Shown: piece after piece, positions 1-11,940 of the stretch
Layout of the letters: every line of letters begins with the position of its first letter
Numbering within the stretch: the first letter of the stretch is position 1
DNA from: Aegilops tauschii subsp. strangulata
Taxonomy: Eukaryota > Streptophyta > Magnoliopsida > Poales > Poaceae
Length of the DNA: 64,000 nt
Reading direction: 5' to 3'
NCBI RefSeq assembly: GCF_002575655.3
Contig: NC_053039.3
Coordinates: 380,223,633-380,287,632, forward strand
Program-made: the position numbers and the translations under genes
The notes under the pieces: model-generated
Told to the model about the DNA's origin: nothing
The model's database searches: none
What the model saw: the letters and a program-made list of their open reading frames with translations, nothing else

Positions 1-17
1 ATCTAGCCACGCAAGCA

Positions 18-453
18 GAGCCAGTTTGGTTGGTGTCCTGGACACCACGCCTGGGATATATTGTTGCCTGGCATGTGCCTGAGAATTTCAAAAACCTGCC
101 TGGTCAGGCGAGCATAGAAGTGCCCTGTTTTGTTCATGGCCTGGCCTGGAGAGCGCTAAAAAGTCATTTTTGTCCCTGACACAGTGATTCATTTTCTACC
201 TTGACACCTCGTTTCTTGAGCCATATGATTACACAACCACTGTTGCTCCAGGCAAGCCCAGGCGTCCAAAAACGTTTGCCTGGGCCAGGCTAACCAAGTT
301 GACTGGTTTAGCGGCCAGGCTAATTGCTCTGCCTTGTTCTCCGGCCAGGCTGGCTCCCTGGTCATGAGGATTCGAACCAAACAGGAGCCAGGCAGCTCTC
401 AGGAAGGCCCCAGGCCAGGCGCACAACGCCCGGGAAGTGAACCAAACTGGCCC
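18..453. mobile_element. hAT-like non-autonomous element with GCCTGG/CCAGGC-rich foldback
   Basis: The ends are inverted copies: GAGCCAGTTTGGTT at the left and, read on the minus strand, GGGCCAGTTTGGTT at the right, 13 of 14 matching. Flanking 7-mers GCAAGCA (11-17) and GCAATCA (454-460) look like a slightly decayed target duplication of hAT size. The left half is rich in GCCTGG and the right half in CCAGGC, so the element could fold on itself. There is no coding capacity. The superfamily call rests on TIR style and duplication length only. Confidence 0.55.
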
Positions 454-512
454 GCAATCATGTCATGCTATGACACAACGATTTTTAAATACCAATTCTC
501 AGCTGTTTAATA

Positions 513-751
513 CTCCCTCCGTTCTAAAATATAGTGCTTCCTCTATTTCCGTGCTTCAATTTTGACCATAAATTTAACCAACGAGACCGACTGCGGCGGG
601 AGCAAAAGTTATACCAATGAATTCGTATTCAGATGAAGTTTTCAATTATATAATTTTTTTCTCCTGTCGCAGTCAGTTTCGTTGGTTAAATTTATGGTCA
701 AAATTAGACCTCGGGAAACGCACGCGCACTATATTTTGAAAATGGAGGGAG
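513..751. mobile_element. Stowaway (Tc1/Mariner) MITE
   Basis: Both ends carry the Stowaway terminal sequence: CTCCCTCCGTTCTAAAATAT on the left and CTCCCTCCATTTTCAAAATA on the minus strand at the right. TA dinucleotides flank it at 511-512 and 752-753. It is about 239 bp and non-coding. An inner pair around 545-600 and 670-705 (TTTTGACCATAAATTTAACC and its complement) extends the foldback. Confidence 0.88.
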
Positions 752-886
752 TACAGTACATCCCTCCCAAATTGCCCCCAACAGCCGTACTCCGACCGTC
801 TCAACTCTCCAATTACCGTCCTACCAGCGTCAAAAAATTTAACCATCATCTCCCATGGGTGCTTCAGTTCCGATGCCATGAGAGTG

Positions 887-1162
887 CTAAGAGCATCTAC
901 AGCCGGGCGCCTCAAATCCGCCTCAAACGTCCGGGCGGATGGCCCGGTCACTGACCGGTCACGAAAATGCGAACCAGACGGGTGCCTCAAACAGGCCTCA
1001 CACGCCTGGGCTAACCGGCACCCCTCATATCCAGTGGATATGGGCGCGCCCACGCGCTTCCGCCATGTCGACCCGGCCCACGCTGTCCCACCGGACCACA
1101 CATATATTCCTCCTTATCCGCTCGCCGGACCAAACCCTAGCCACTTCACTCCCCTCCCCTCC
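887..1162 (+). mobile_element. Left arm of PIF/Harbinger-like element with probable promoter and 5' UTR
   Basis: CTAAGAGCATCTACAGCCGG at 887 is mirrored by CTAAGAGCATCTAAAACCGG on the minus strand ending at 35723, 18 of 20 matching. The arm is GC-rich. It contains CACATATATTCC near 1097, followed by AACCCTAGCCACTTCACTCC, which resembles a TATA box and plant 5' UTR. It breaks at 1163 where another repeat begins. The presumed coding continuation is the broken NAM-associated frame at 34772-35460. The three bases outside the GAGCATC core (TAA left, TTA right) are not identical, so a clean TWA duplication cannot be shown. Confidence 0.5.
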
Positions 1163-1286
1163 TGAAAGTGCAACTAATCCCTGGGTGGTTTTGGTAATTC
1201 AAAACAACATATATCTCATTGACCTAATATCCATTCAAGATAAATATTTCAGGATGTTCAATGTATGGCATGACATGACATAGAGA
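1163..1286 (+). repeat. 5' part of a dispersed Triticeae repeat, split by CACTA-A
   Basis: Starts TGAAAGTGCAACTAATCCC and reads up to GACATAGAGA, where CACTA-A is inserted. The sequence resumes at 27161 with AGATGTGGACCCCTCAAAAT. This restores an uninterrupted repeat once the CACTA and one AGA are removed. I recognise the wording as a widespread Triticeae repeat but cannot name its family. It contributes the host side of the AGA duplication. Confidence 0.6.
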
Positions 1287-1299
1287 CACTACTAGGAAA

Positions 1300-1570
1300 A
1301 ACCCTAGTAGCAGCGCTTGAAATATGGGCAGCTAAGTTGTTCAATGTATGGCATGACATGACATGACACAGCGCTACTGCTAGCGTGCTACAGCTAAGTT
1401 GTAGCAGTAGCGCTGGTATGGGCAGCGCTACCGGTAAGTATTGTTAGCAGTAGCGCTTCTTGGACCAGCGCTCCTGATACCTATCTGTAGCGCTTGTTCA
1501 TAGGAAGCGCTGTTGCTAATCCTGCGCTAGTGCTAGGTGCTTTCCAGCGCTACTGCTAATGTTCATGCTT
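1300..1570. repeat. CACTA-A left subterminal array (AGCAGTAGCGCT)
   Basis: The 12-mer AGCAGTAGCGCT and its inverse AGCGCTACTGCT recur in both orientations, often as small palindromic pairs. Such arrays are the transposase-binding region in En/Spm-type elements; that role here is inferred from the family. A 26-bp copy of the host flank interrupts the array at 1339-1364. Confidence 0.8.
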
Positions 1571-1909
1571 TCACCAATTCGCACCCCTCTACGTATTTGT
1601 GGTGTATTTATACAGGCTCTATACAATAGTTTCATCACATCATACTAAATATACACTATTCTCATCATATCATAGACATACAGTAGTCTCATCATACCAT
1701 CATCATTATTCAACACAATCATCAAATCTCAAAAATAGCGATACACAAGTGCGATCATGTCATGTCTCGAATAAGTGCAACTGCATGGTCATGGCGCACA
1801 CACAAGTTTCATCATCTCTATCTAAACCATGATGTAGAAGAGAAGAGCGATCAGCATGAGCAAGAGCGCGACTATGTAGTACCGGCGGTCCCGCCCCTGC
1901 TCATGCTGG

Positions 1910-4900
1910 TGTGACGCCCGGATAATTAGACTACAATAATTCCCTGCTAATGATGCCACGTCACCTCTGTCACTGTAGTTAATCTCGGGTTAGTTCAAAA
2001 CCGATTCAAATTCAAAATTGAATTAAAGTCAAACGGTAAAGATTTTCAAATATTAAAACTAAAATGTTGGGGTGTTGCCAAATAATGCATAGGTAATTAT
2101 TGTGGAGAAACCACATTTTTAAAATAGTAGGTAAAACTATTAAATAAATGCCTTTGATATTTTATAAAATCATAAACTATTTTATCTTGAGGTGAAACTT
2201 TTTAGGGTAGTGGGTTGTTTTGAAACATTAACTTGGAGCTATTGTCATATTTTACTAAACTAAGAATAAAGTGTAACTAAAATAGAACAGAAAAGGAAAA
2301 AGAATAAAAAGAAAAGAAAACCAGAAAACAAAATAAAAGGAAATAAAAGCCCCCTTGGCCAACCGGGCCAGACGGCCCAGCCGACCAGCCCACTGGCCCA
2401 AGCCGGCCCCCCAACTCACCTTACCCTCCCCACAATTGAAACCCTAACCCGTAACCCCCACTCTCCCCACTTCCCGATCCACGTCTCCCCCTCACCCCCA
2501 CCCGATCTAGATCGGTGGATCGGGGGAGCAACCCCGGTGTCTCCGCTCGCGGTCGCCCGCGCCTCGCCGCCCGAGGACCGCACTGCCTCGTCCTCATCAT
2601 CGTGCCATCCCCGTCTCCTCTCAACGTCAAGCGCGGCCACGCTCGAGGACCCCCGCCGCTCCTCGCGACGTCCTCTGCTCGTGGGAGGACCATGGCGTCG
2701 CCGGCCTCCCAGAACGCCACCCCGCCCCCCCACGTCGTGAGCTCCCGCGCCCCGCTTTCCTTTTCTCCTGTCCCGACGCCGTGCGCACTCACCCACAAGA
2801 CCCCATGCGCCCGCCTACCTGCGCGCGGCCGCCCCTCCCCCATTCACAGCCTCGCTCACCCCGGCTCGCGCCCGCCGCCCCGTGCCCGCCGCAGGCCCGA
2901 GCTCCATCGCCGCCCCGCTCACTGACGCCGCCGCCACAACCCACCACCGGCTCCCCCACGGCCACCGTTTGACTCGCCCGGGAGCGCTCGTTCGAACGCC
3001 ACCATCCACGCGAGCTCCCGTGGCCGGAGTCGGCCTGCCGGCGATTGCCAGAGCCGCCGGATTAGCGCCGGTGGTTACGCTGACGTGGCACCATTAGATT
3101 AGGTTAATCACACGCTTAATTACCTCCCCTTTGTATGACAGTGGGACCCGCTGTTTTATTAGAACCATTTAATTAAAGGAAATAAACTGTTAGTTTTAAG
3201 CTGAGTCACTGACTACTGGGTCCCGCTGGACCCAATTGACTAGTCAACTCTGCCGACTGGGGACTCCCAGTCAGTGACAGGTGGGACCGCCTGGGCCCCT
3301 TTGACTTTGTTGACCAGTCAACTGGTCAACAGTTGACTGGGCTGACTTGGCCCCTGGCCCCACATGTCTGTCTTATTAGCACATATGTGGGTACACTTCT
3401 GTGTACCCGTAGTAATTTCCCTTTTATTTTCGATTTAATTTAAATTCAGAAAATGAATAAAACTTTGAAAATTAATATAAAATAATCCGTAGCTCGGACG
3501 AAAAAACTTTGCACATGAAAGTTGCTCAGAACGACGAGACGAATCCGAATATGTAGTCCGTTTGTCAGCCACACGTCCCTAGCATAGCGAACATGGAACT
3601 TTTCCCCTCCGGTCCATCTGTCCGAAAACGCGAAACACCAGGAATACTTTCCCGGATGTTTTCCCCCCTTTGCCGGTATCACATACTACCGCGTTAGGGC
3701 ATACCTAGCATCACGTATTAGCTCGTTATGTTTTGTGATGTTTTGCTTGCTCCGTATTTACTGTTTCTTCCCCCTCTTCTTCTCCGGTAGACCCCGAGAC
3801 CGTTGCTGATGCCACTGAGTACGACTATGGTGATGACGACCCCTTCTTGCCAGAGCAACCAGGCAAGCCCCCCCCCCTTGATCACCAGATATCGCCTATT
3901 CTTCTCTATACTGCTTGCATTAGAGTAGTGTAGCATGTTACTGCTTTCGGTTAATCCTATTCTGTTGCATAGCCTCTCATTGTTGCTACAGTTGTTACCC
4001 TTACCTGCTATCCTACTGCTTAGAATAGGATGCTAGTTTTTCCATCAGTGGCCCTACATTCTTGTCCGTCTGCCATGTTATACTACTGGGCCGTGATCAC
4101 TGTGGGAGGTGATCACGGGTATATACTATATACTTTATACATGATACATGTGGTGACTAAAGTCGGGTCGGCTCGAGGAGTACCCGCAAGTGATTCTGAT
4201 GAGGGGGCTGAAGGGACAGGTGGCTCCATCCTGGTAGAGGTGGGCCTGGGTTCCTGACAGCCCCCGACTGTTACTTTGTGGCGGAGCAACAGGGTGGGTT
4301 GAGACCACCTAGGAGAGAGGTGGGCCTGGCCCTGGTCGGCGTCCGCGGATACTTAATAATAACAGGCTTAACGAGTTCTTGGTATTTGATCTGAGTCTGG
4401 CCATTTGGTCTATACGCACTAACCAACTACGCGGGAACAGTTATGGGCACTCGGCGTCGTGGTATCAGTCGAAGCTCTTTTTGACGTCAGTGACGGAGCG
4501 GCGCGCGCCGGATTGGACTGGAACGCCTGCTAGGCTAGGTCTGCTTCCGGTCGCCCTCGCAATGTGCAGGTGTGCAATGGGCGATGGGCCCAGACCCCTG
4601 CATGCATAGGATTTAGACCGGCGTGCTGACCTCTCTGTTGAGCCTAGGTGGGGCTGCGACGTGTTGATCTTCCGAGGCCGGGCATGACCCAGGAAAGTGT
4701 GTCCGGCCAAATGGGATCTAGCGTGTTGGGTTATGTGGTGCACCCCTGCAGGGAAGTTTATCTATTCGAATAGCGGTGTCCCTCGGTAAAAGGACGACCC
4801 GGAGTTGTACCTTGACCTTATGACAACTAGAACCGGATATTTAATAAAACATACCCTTCCAAGTGCCAGATATACCGGGTGATCGCTCTCTAACAGGGCG

Positions 4901-5594
4901 ACGAGGAGGGGATCGCCGGGTAGGATTATGCTATGCGATGCTACTTGGTGAACTTACCATCTACTCTCTTCTACATGCTGCAAGATGGAGGTGGCCAGAA
5001 GCGTAGTCTTCGGCAGGATTAGCTATCCCCCTCTTATTCTGGCATTCTGCAGTTCAGTCACCGATATGGCCCTTTACACATATACCCATGCATATGTAGT
5101 GTAGCTCCTTGCTTGCGAGTACTTTGGATAAGTACTCATGGTTACTTTTCTCCCTCTTTTCCCCCTTTCCTTTCTACCTGGTTGTCGCAACCAGATGCTG
5201 GAGCCCAGGAGCCAGACGCCACCGCCGACGACGACTCCTACTACACCGGAGGTGCCTACTACTACGTGTAGCCCGCTGACGACGACCAGGAGTAGTTTAG
5301 GAGGATCCCAGGCAGGAGGCCTGCGCCTCTTTCGATCTGTATCCCAGTTTGTGCTAGCCTTCTTAAGGCAAACTTGTTTAACCTATGTATGTACTCAGAT
5401 ATTGTTGCTTCCGCTGACTCGTCTATGATCGAGCACTTGTATTCGAGCCCTCGAGGCCCCTGGCTTGTATTATGATGCTTGTATGACTTATTTATGTTTT
5501 AGAGTTGTGTTGTGATATCTTCCCGTGAGTCCCTGATCTTGATCATACACGTTTGCGTGCATGATTAGTGTACGGTCAAATCGGGGGCGTCACA
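1910..5594 (+). repeat. 5' LTR of the LARD-like element
   Basis: About 3.69 kb, bounded by TG and CA. A GC-rich block at 2400-3060 is followed by AT-richer sequence, a ten-C run near 3868, and a block with ACTACACCGG-type GC-rich triplets at 5200-5290. Relative to the 3' LTR it lacks about 36 bp after ACCACATTTTT (near 2117) and keeps about 60 bp near 5365-5425 that the 3' LTR has lost. Short proline/arginine-rich frames in the GC block are composition artefacts. Confidence 0.85.
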
Positions 5595-5597
5595 AGT

Positions 5598-5609
5598 TGG
5601 TATCAGAGC
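5598..5609 (+). promoter_or_regulatory. Primer-binding site for initiator tRNA-Met
   Basis: TGGTATCAGAGC begins four bases after the 5' LTR ends. This is the canonical plant gypsy primer-binding site, complementary to the 3' end of initiator tRNA-Met, and it fixes the element as plus-strand. Confidence 0.9.
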
Positions 5610-5610
5610 C

Positions 5611-8600
5611 AACTGCCTGTAGGAATCCCCCTTCCAAACTCCTTGGCCAAAGTCGAGTCTAGTCATTAAAAAACTTTTACTAACATGGTTGTGTGTCTTA
5701 CGGGCCCACGTCGCCATTGGGTGGTATTAGGATCTTTTATTCCTCGACCTATACTCTGGGACTCTGACCTCTCTTCTATTCGGTTTAAATGAATTTTGCT
5801 AAATCTAACATTAGGATCTCGTTATCACTTTCACCCGGAGAGCCCCTTATTACTGATGATCGTCTGCTGCACGTGAAGAACCTGAAGACACTCTCCGCTG
5901 TTAACCCGAGAACTTGTGTTCATCGCTTTTGCAATTCCCTTCCATCGATAAACTCCTATGGATAACCACGTATACTCGCCATTCATACTATGTTTCCCAG
6001 TTGATCTTGTTATTACAAGATACCCCGAAATTCTCTCTATTGTTCCGAGAATATTTTGTGCCTACTGCATTGCAGTTCCTTGCCACCTGAATACCCCTAC
6101 GGATAATTTCTCGCCCTTATCGAGTATCCGCTCGTCCCCAGTTGTTCATGTGTTTCACAATGGTTTTTGAAATACTATTCGATCCTCCAAAATTCCTCAG
6201 TAGCTTATCGCTCTGCAATACTTGTCTGCTTGCATTATGGATGCTTTCCATATGTCTGGCAATATTTGTTAGTATCCTTAGACACCGTCATTTTGATCCT
6301 ATTGATTCAACATGAGTGCGAATGCACGCAATCATCAGTTGATCCTTTTAAATTATCTTTCTGGCTCAGACGTCATTTTGAACATGAGCTGGTTCTCGCC
6401 AATCAAATTGTCGTCGATTGTGCCCCTAAGTCTATTGAACTTATCCATCCTTGATTAGAGCGTCTGTTTCCGATCCTTCGCTTTGTAAATCATAATTCCT
6501 TTGCGATTGAGCTCTAAATTACTTAGTTGTTTCTATAATCCAAGGTCTTTGCATTGATTCTTCCTCTGGTTGTGTGCCGATACTCACATCAGATCCTTTA
6601 TGGACCATCAGAACCTTGTTGGATTTTATCCGACAACGTCCTTCATATTCAATCACTTTGGAAGTTCTTTCCCTGATACATAATGCCTTTTGTAAATTGT
6701 ATCCTCTCGTTTTGTCACCCATGCTCTACTATCGAGCTTGAGTTATTTACCCCTGAAGCTTGTGGTATATGTTTCCACGATGCCCCGATGGGTTGAACCT
6801 ATACCTTCCCTAAAAACCATATGAACCCGAAGGTTTTCACAAGCCATACCCTTCTGGTATTTTACCAGATAATTTTCTACCATACAACTTCATCGAATGC
6901 GAGAAGTGAATGAAAGGTTATGCATTGGAGACGTGGGAGTCGACCTTGAACTTTGTGTTCATGCCGATGGACACGATGTAGATCTTATCATTAAAAGCTT
7001 CTCTTAAATTAATTATTCCCTTGGTATAAGTTCATCTTATATCTGGGATCTGGCCTTTTGCAATCGTGGTTCCGACCATGTTCTCCTTTAAATACTATTT
7101 CTCGTACAAGTTAAGCACTTGTCTTCTGCAGAGCAATACCCCAGTCCAACCTCTACTTTGGTTTGTCGTCGAGTACTACCCCCCTGGTATCTCGAGATTA
7201 TCACGGAATTGCATAACTTCTTATGAGTTCTTCATCAAGTACTACATTCTCACCGATTACAGTTTTTCACGGGCTTCGAGTTATTAAACACTCAAGGACA
7301 TCGATAACTGAATCGAGTCCGCGTCGTGATTAAACAACTCTTAGTAATCTTGTTTACTTGCGAGTTTGTACTCGATCACGTCATTCCTAGCCTGATTGGC
7401 TATATCATTATTGTGCTAAATTTTAACTGTGCTATCGGGTCCTTCTTCCCGGAGCACAAATTGCGACGGTGAGCTAATCTTACAATCGATCTTCCTCGTC
7501 ATATCACTTCTCCTTGAACAGCAAACTTGATTTCGAGTTTGTGTCCTAACCGTGGTTCCAATAACCTTTCGCTTTCATCATTCCTTTGACTTGATGTCAT
7601 CGTCGATCAATTACATCTTCTTGAAAAACTCTCGACAAATTTGTCGTGATCATTGTCAACAGTTTGACTTCTTCCAAGTTGTGTGTCGAAATTCAGGATG
7701 AGAAATACCATCCTTGCCCCTCGATGAATTGTGTTATCATCGACAACATTCTTGCCTCCCCCCAACACAAGCTTGTTCATATTTTGTGTTGTATCTTGAT
7801 TTCCTTGCTATCTAGCTTATGATATGTTCTACCTTGGAGTATTACCATCTTTTATGTCAAGAATGTCGTGAGGATTACTCCACCTCTTAAGAATTCTTGG
7901 TACAGTGATACTTCTCACCATCACCATTCTTTCTTGGTCCCCGTGTTGTTTCTAACCGAAATACCGACAAATGGGCTATGATGTGTAAATTCTAAACTCC
8001 TAGCAACCCTATTGCTTTGAAGTTATTGGTCTATAGTTTCATTCTACGTCTATGGCTTATTGAATCATCATTCGAACATTGATCGTGCTACCTAGCCCAT
8101 ATTTCGGGTGCACATTTCAACCAATGTTTAACTGTGTATGTTTTCCTCGAGCATACATCATTAAGTCATTCGGTCTAGCTAATGTTATCTCCTTGTTCAC
8201 ATAGTTGTGGAAATCCATCTTTTGGAAATCTCATTGGATTGTCGCTGAGTCAATGAGTCACCTCCTCACCTCTCCGTGATTTAATGACGAACCCTTGTCT
8301 TAGAACTTGCTTCCATAGTTCGTTTCCCGAGAATCTTACAATGTCATCTCGTCAATTGGTGTTGCGCCTTTTCTTCTTAAGCATCCCGAGTCTGAGGTAT
8401 CCGGACACCAATTAGATCTGAACCTCAATCAGATATGATGGTGGGAACATATTTCCAAGAGTAATTACAATGGTCTTTATATGACCCGGTAAGGTGATAT
8501 CGTGCCTAGCACACCTGGCCGGAGGACCTATTGTTACCATTTCCTTTTAGCAAGGCTATCCTTTCTTCTATGAGGAAATTGTAAGACTTATTCTACAAGC

Positions 8601-9815
8601 GGTTCCCGATGGATCCTTTGTGTTTCTAAAGTCTGATCTTCACCTGATAACCATGTCAAGGCTATCTCGATGCATGTCTATGGTACTCCGATTTTCAACA
8701 GGAACATTTGAAGCCCAATGCTAAATGTTTCCTGCTCAACTATCCAAACACCGTTGTATGGGTAACATCTCGATTAATTCTTGCCTCTTATCTGAATGGT
8801 TGGGTACTTGCTCTCCTACTCTGTATGCCATGTTCTGCTTGTACATGGGAAGGATATACCCCTAATAATTGTGTGTAATCACAATTTTCCTTTCCATTGT
8901 TCTGTTTAACCTGATAATTTTATTTTACATTCCATTGTCTTCTTTAACCTTTCTTGTGATCTATATGAACTAAGCAGTAGTATTCTCCTGCTTATGTAAA
9001 CACCTCGTCGTACAACCTAGTCAGTAAGACCCTGTTACTATTGTTGATGACATTTCGGTAACCACCGATGGACGAGAACTTTGCCTATTGGTCCGCCTCG
9101 TTTCAACGAGCAGGAAGATGGTTCTCTTCGTCCCTCGCCCTTGGTACCAACGATGCTGCCAACATAACTGATCGGTTATTCTCTGACATGCCTTGCTTAC
9201 ATGATCGTGCAAGATGTCACCCCTCTTTCTACTTTTAACCCACATGGTGGGCCCATAACCCACAGTTCCACAGGATCGAAACCTGACTCTCCTGTACAGC
9301 CATGTTCCTAAAGTTATTCCTCACGCTTGGCTTCGTATGAAAGATCACGAACCACCTTCCTAGTCATCTATTCTGGTATCAGGCGCAATACTATTTCTCG
9401 TTGCTCTGGACCCCTTTCACACTTTGTTCAGGCATCGAGCGATTGTCTACCCGCTTAAACTTCTCATGGTACCTTCTTACTGGCTCTCGATATCTTCTTA
9501 AGTTTCAATTCGAGAGTTACTTTCCGCCACCTTCCCCGATGTTATTGACCAGATAGTCAACCTTGTCAAGGTCCTTTCACCCGGAATACCCACCCCTTTA
9601 TTCTTTCGTAAGTACGATGGAGTTCCTGGAGAAAGGATGCCGAGTTCATCATGGTGACTTGAAGCAGCGGAATGAATACATCAACGTAATGGATCGTCCT
9701 CTTCGGGAAGAGCTGCCAAGAACAAGAAGACTCGCTAGAATTTCGTAACCATAACTTCCCCCCTTACTCCCCTTCTTAAAATCTCGGGACGAGATTTCTT
9801 GTAGTGGAGCATAAT
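5611..9815 (+). other. Non-coding internal domain of the LARD-like element
   Basis: About 4.2 kb between primer-binding site and 3' LTR. All frames are closed within roughly 100 codons and none matches retrotransposon proteins. The 3' end reads ATCTCGGGACGAGATTTCTT then GTAGTGGAG just before the LTR. This is where gypsy elements carry an end-of-pol plus polypurine-tract signature; the tract here is weak. Mobilisation would need proteins supplied in trans. Confidence 0.7.
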
Positions 9816-10911
9816 TGTGATGCCCGGATAATTAGACTACAGTAATTCCTGCTAATGATGCCACGTCACCTCTGTCACTGTAGTTAATCTCGGGTTAGTT
9901 CAAAACCGATTCAAATTCAAAATTGAATTAAAGTCAAACGGTAAAGATTTTCAAATATTAAAACTAAAATGTTGGGGTGTTGCCAAATAATGCATAGGTA
10001 ATTATTGTGGAGAAACCACATTTTTATAAAAGGTTTAAATGCACTTAAATGATTAAAACAGTAGGTAAAACTATTAAATAAATGCCTTTGATATTTTATA
10101 AAATCATAAACTATTTTATCTTGAGGTAAAACTTTTTAGGGTAGTGCGTTGTTTTGAAACACTAATTTGGAGATATTGTCATATTTTACTAAACTAAGAA
10201 TAAAGTGTAACTAAAATAAAACAAAAAAGGAAAAAGAATAAAAAGAAAAGAAAACCAGAAAACAAAATAAAAGGAAATAAAAGCCCCCTTGGCCAACTGG
10301 GCCAGACGGCCCAGCCAGCCAGCCCACTGGCCCAAGCCGGGGCCCCCACTCACCTTACCCTCCCCACCCCTGAAACCCTAACCCGTAACCCCCACTCTCC
10401 CCACTTCCCGATCCACGTCTCCCCCTCACCCCCACCCGATCTGGATCGGTGGATCGGGGGAGCAACCCCGATCGATCCCCTCCTTCCCTCTTGAAAGATC
10501 GTGGATGTCGCCTAGAGGGGGGTGAATAGGCCCTTTAAAATAATTACGGTTTAAGCTTGAACAAATGCGGAATAAACCTAGCGGTTAATTTGACAAGCAC
10601 AAAACCTACAACAACTAGGCTCACCTATGAGCACCAACAACTTATGCTAAGCAAGATAAACAACTAAGTGATAGCAAGATATATGACAAGAAACAATATG
10701 GCTATCACAAAGTAAAGTGCATAAGTAAAGGGTTCGGGTAAGAGATAACCGAGGCACGCGGAGACGACGATGTATCCCGAAGTTCACACCCTTGAGGATG
10801 CTACTCTTCGTTTGGAGCGGTGTGGAGGCACAATGCTTCCCAAGAAGCCACTAGGGCCACCGTAATCTCCTCACGCCCTCGCACAATGCAAGATGCCGTG
10901 ATTCCACTAAG

Positions 10912-11025
10912 GGACCCTTGAGGGCGGTCACCGAACCCGTACAAATGGCAACCCTTGGGGGCGGTCACCGAACCCATACACTTTGGCAACCCTTGGGGGC
11001 GGTCACCGGTACCCTTCAAATTGCT
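10912..11025 (+). repeat. Three short tandem units containing GGGCGGTCACCG
   Basis: CCCTTGAGGGCGGTCACCG, then twice CCCTTGGGGGCGGTCACCG, spaced about 40 bp with CAAATGGCAA or CTTTGGCAA linkers. Non-coding. Confidence 0.75.
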
Positions 11026-11598
11026 CGGGGCGATCTCCACAACCTAATTGGAGACCCCGACACTTGCCCGGAGCTTTACACCACAATGATTGAGCTCCGA
11101 ACACCACCAACCGTCTAGGGCGCCCAAGCACCCAAGAGGAACAAGCTCAAGGGCACCAAGCACCCAAGAGTAATAAGCTTCTCAACTTGTAACTTCCACG
11201 TATCACCGTGGAGAACTCAAACCGATGCACCAAATGCAATGGCAAGGGCACACGGAGTGCCCAAGTCCTTCTCTCTCAAATCCCACCAAAGCAACTAATG
11301 CTAGGGAGGAAAATGAGAGGAAGAACAAGAAGGAGAACACCAAGAACTCCAAGATCTAGATCCAATGGGTTCCCCTCACATAGAGGAGAAAGTGATTGGT
11401 GGAAATGTGGATCTAGATCTCCTCTCTCTTTTCCCTCAAAAACTAGCAAGAATCCATGGAGGGATTGAGAGTTAGCAAGCTCGAAGAAGGTCAACAATGG
11501 GGGAAGAGCACGAGCTCAAAAGATAAGGTTCATTGGGGAAGAAGACCTCCTTATATAGTGGGGGGAACAATCCAACCGTTACCCCCCACACCAGCCCC

Positions 11599-11940
11599 GC
11601 AGAGAGCGGTACTACCGCTTGGCCAGCGGTACTACCGCTCCCCCTCGCGGTACTGCCGCTAGGCCCAGAGCGGTACTACCGCGGTGGTCAGGGCGGTACT
11701 ACCGCATACAAGCGGTACTATGGCCCCCACTGCCGCAGCTAGTACCGTAACACCGACACGAAAAAAGACCACTCGAATCGAGGCGGTACTAGCACGAGAC
11801 CACAGCGGTAGTACGGCTGGGGGCTACCAGCGGTACTACCGCTCTGGAGCGGTACTACCGCTCTAGAGCGGTACTACCGCTTGTAGCACCCAAGCGGTAC
11901 TACCGCTCCGGCCCGCGGTACTACCGCTAGGAAACCAAAA
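11599..11940. repeat. Array of near-palindromic GCGGTACTACCGC
   Basis: The 13-mer GCGGTACTACCGC is almost its own reverse complement. It recurs around ten times with spacers of 3 to 40 bp, including runs such as AGCGGTACTACCGCTCTGG. Changed copies (GCGGTACTGCCGC, GCGGTAGTACGGC) show decay. It lies inside the Mutator-like element. Confidence 0.85.

Noticed and set aside
9563..9748. Frame in the LARD interior resembling a short retrotransposon protein
   Set aside because: Only 61 residues, no recognised motif, no continuation in any frame; interior called non-coding.
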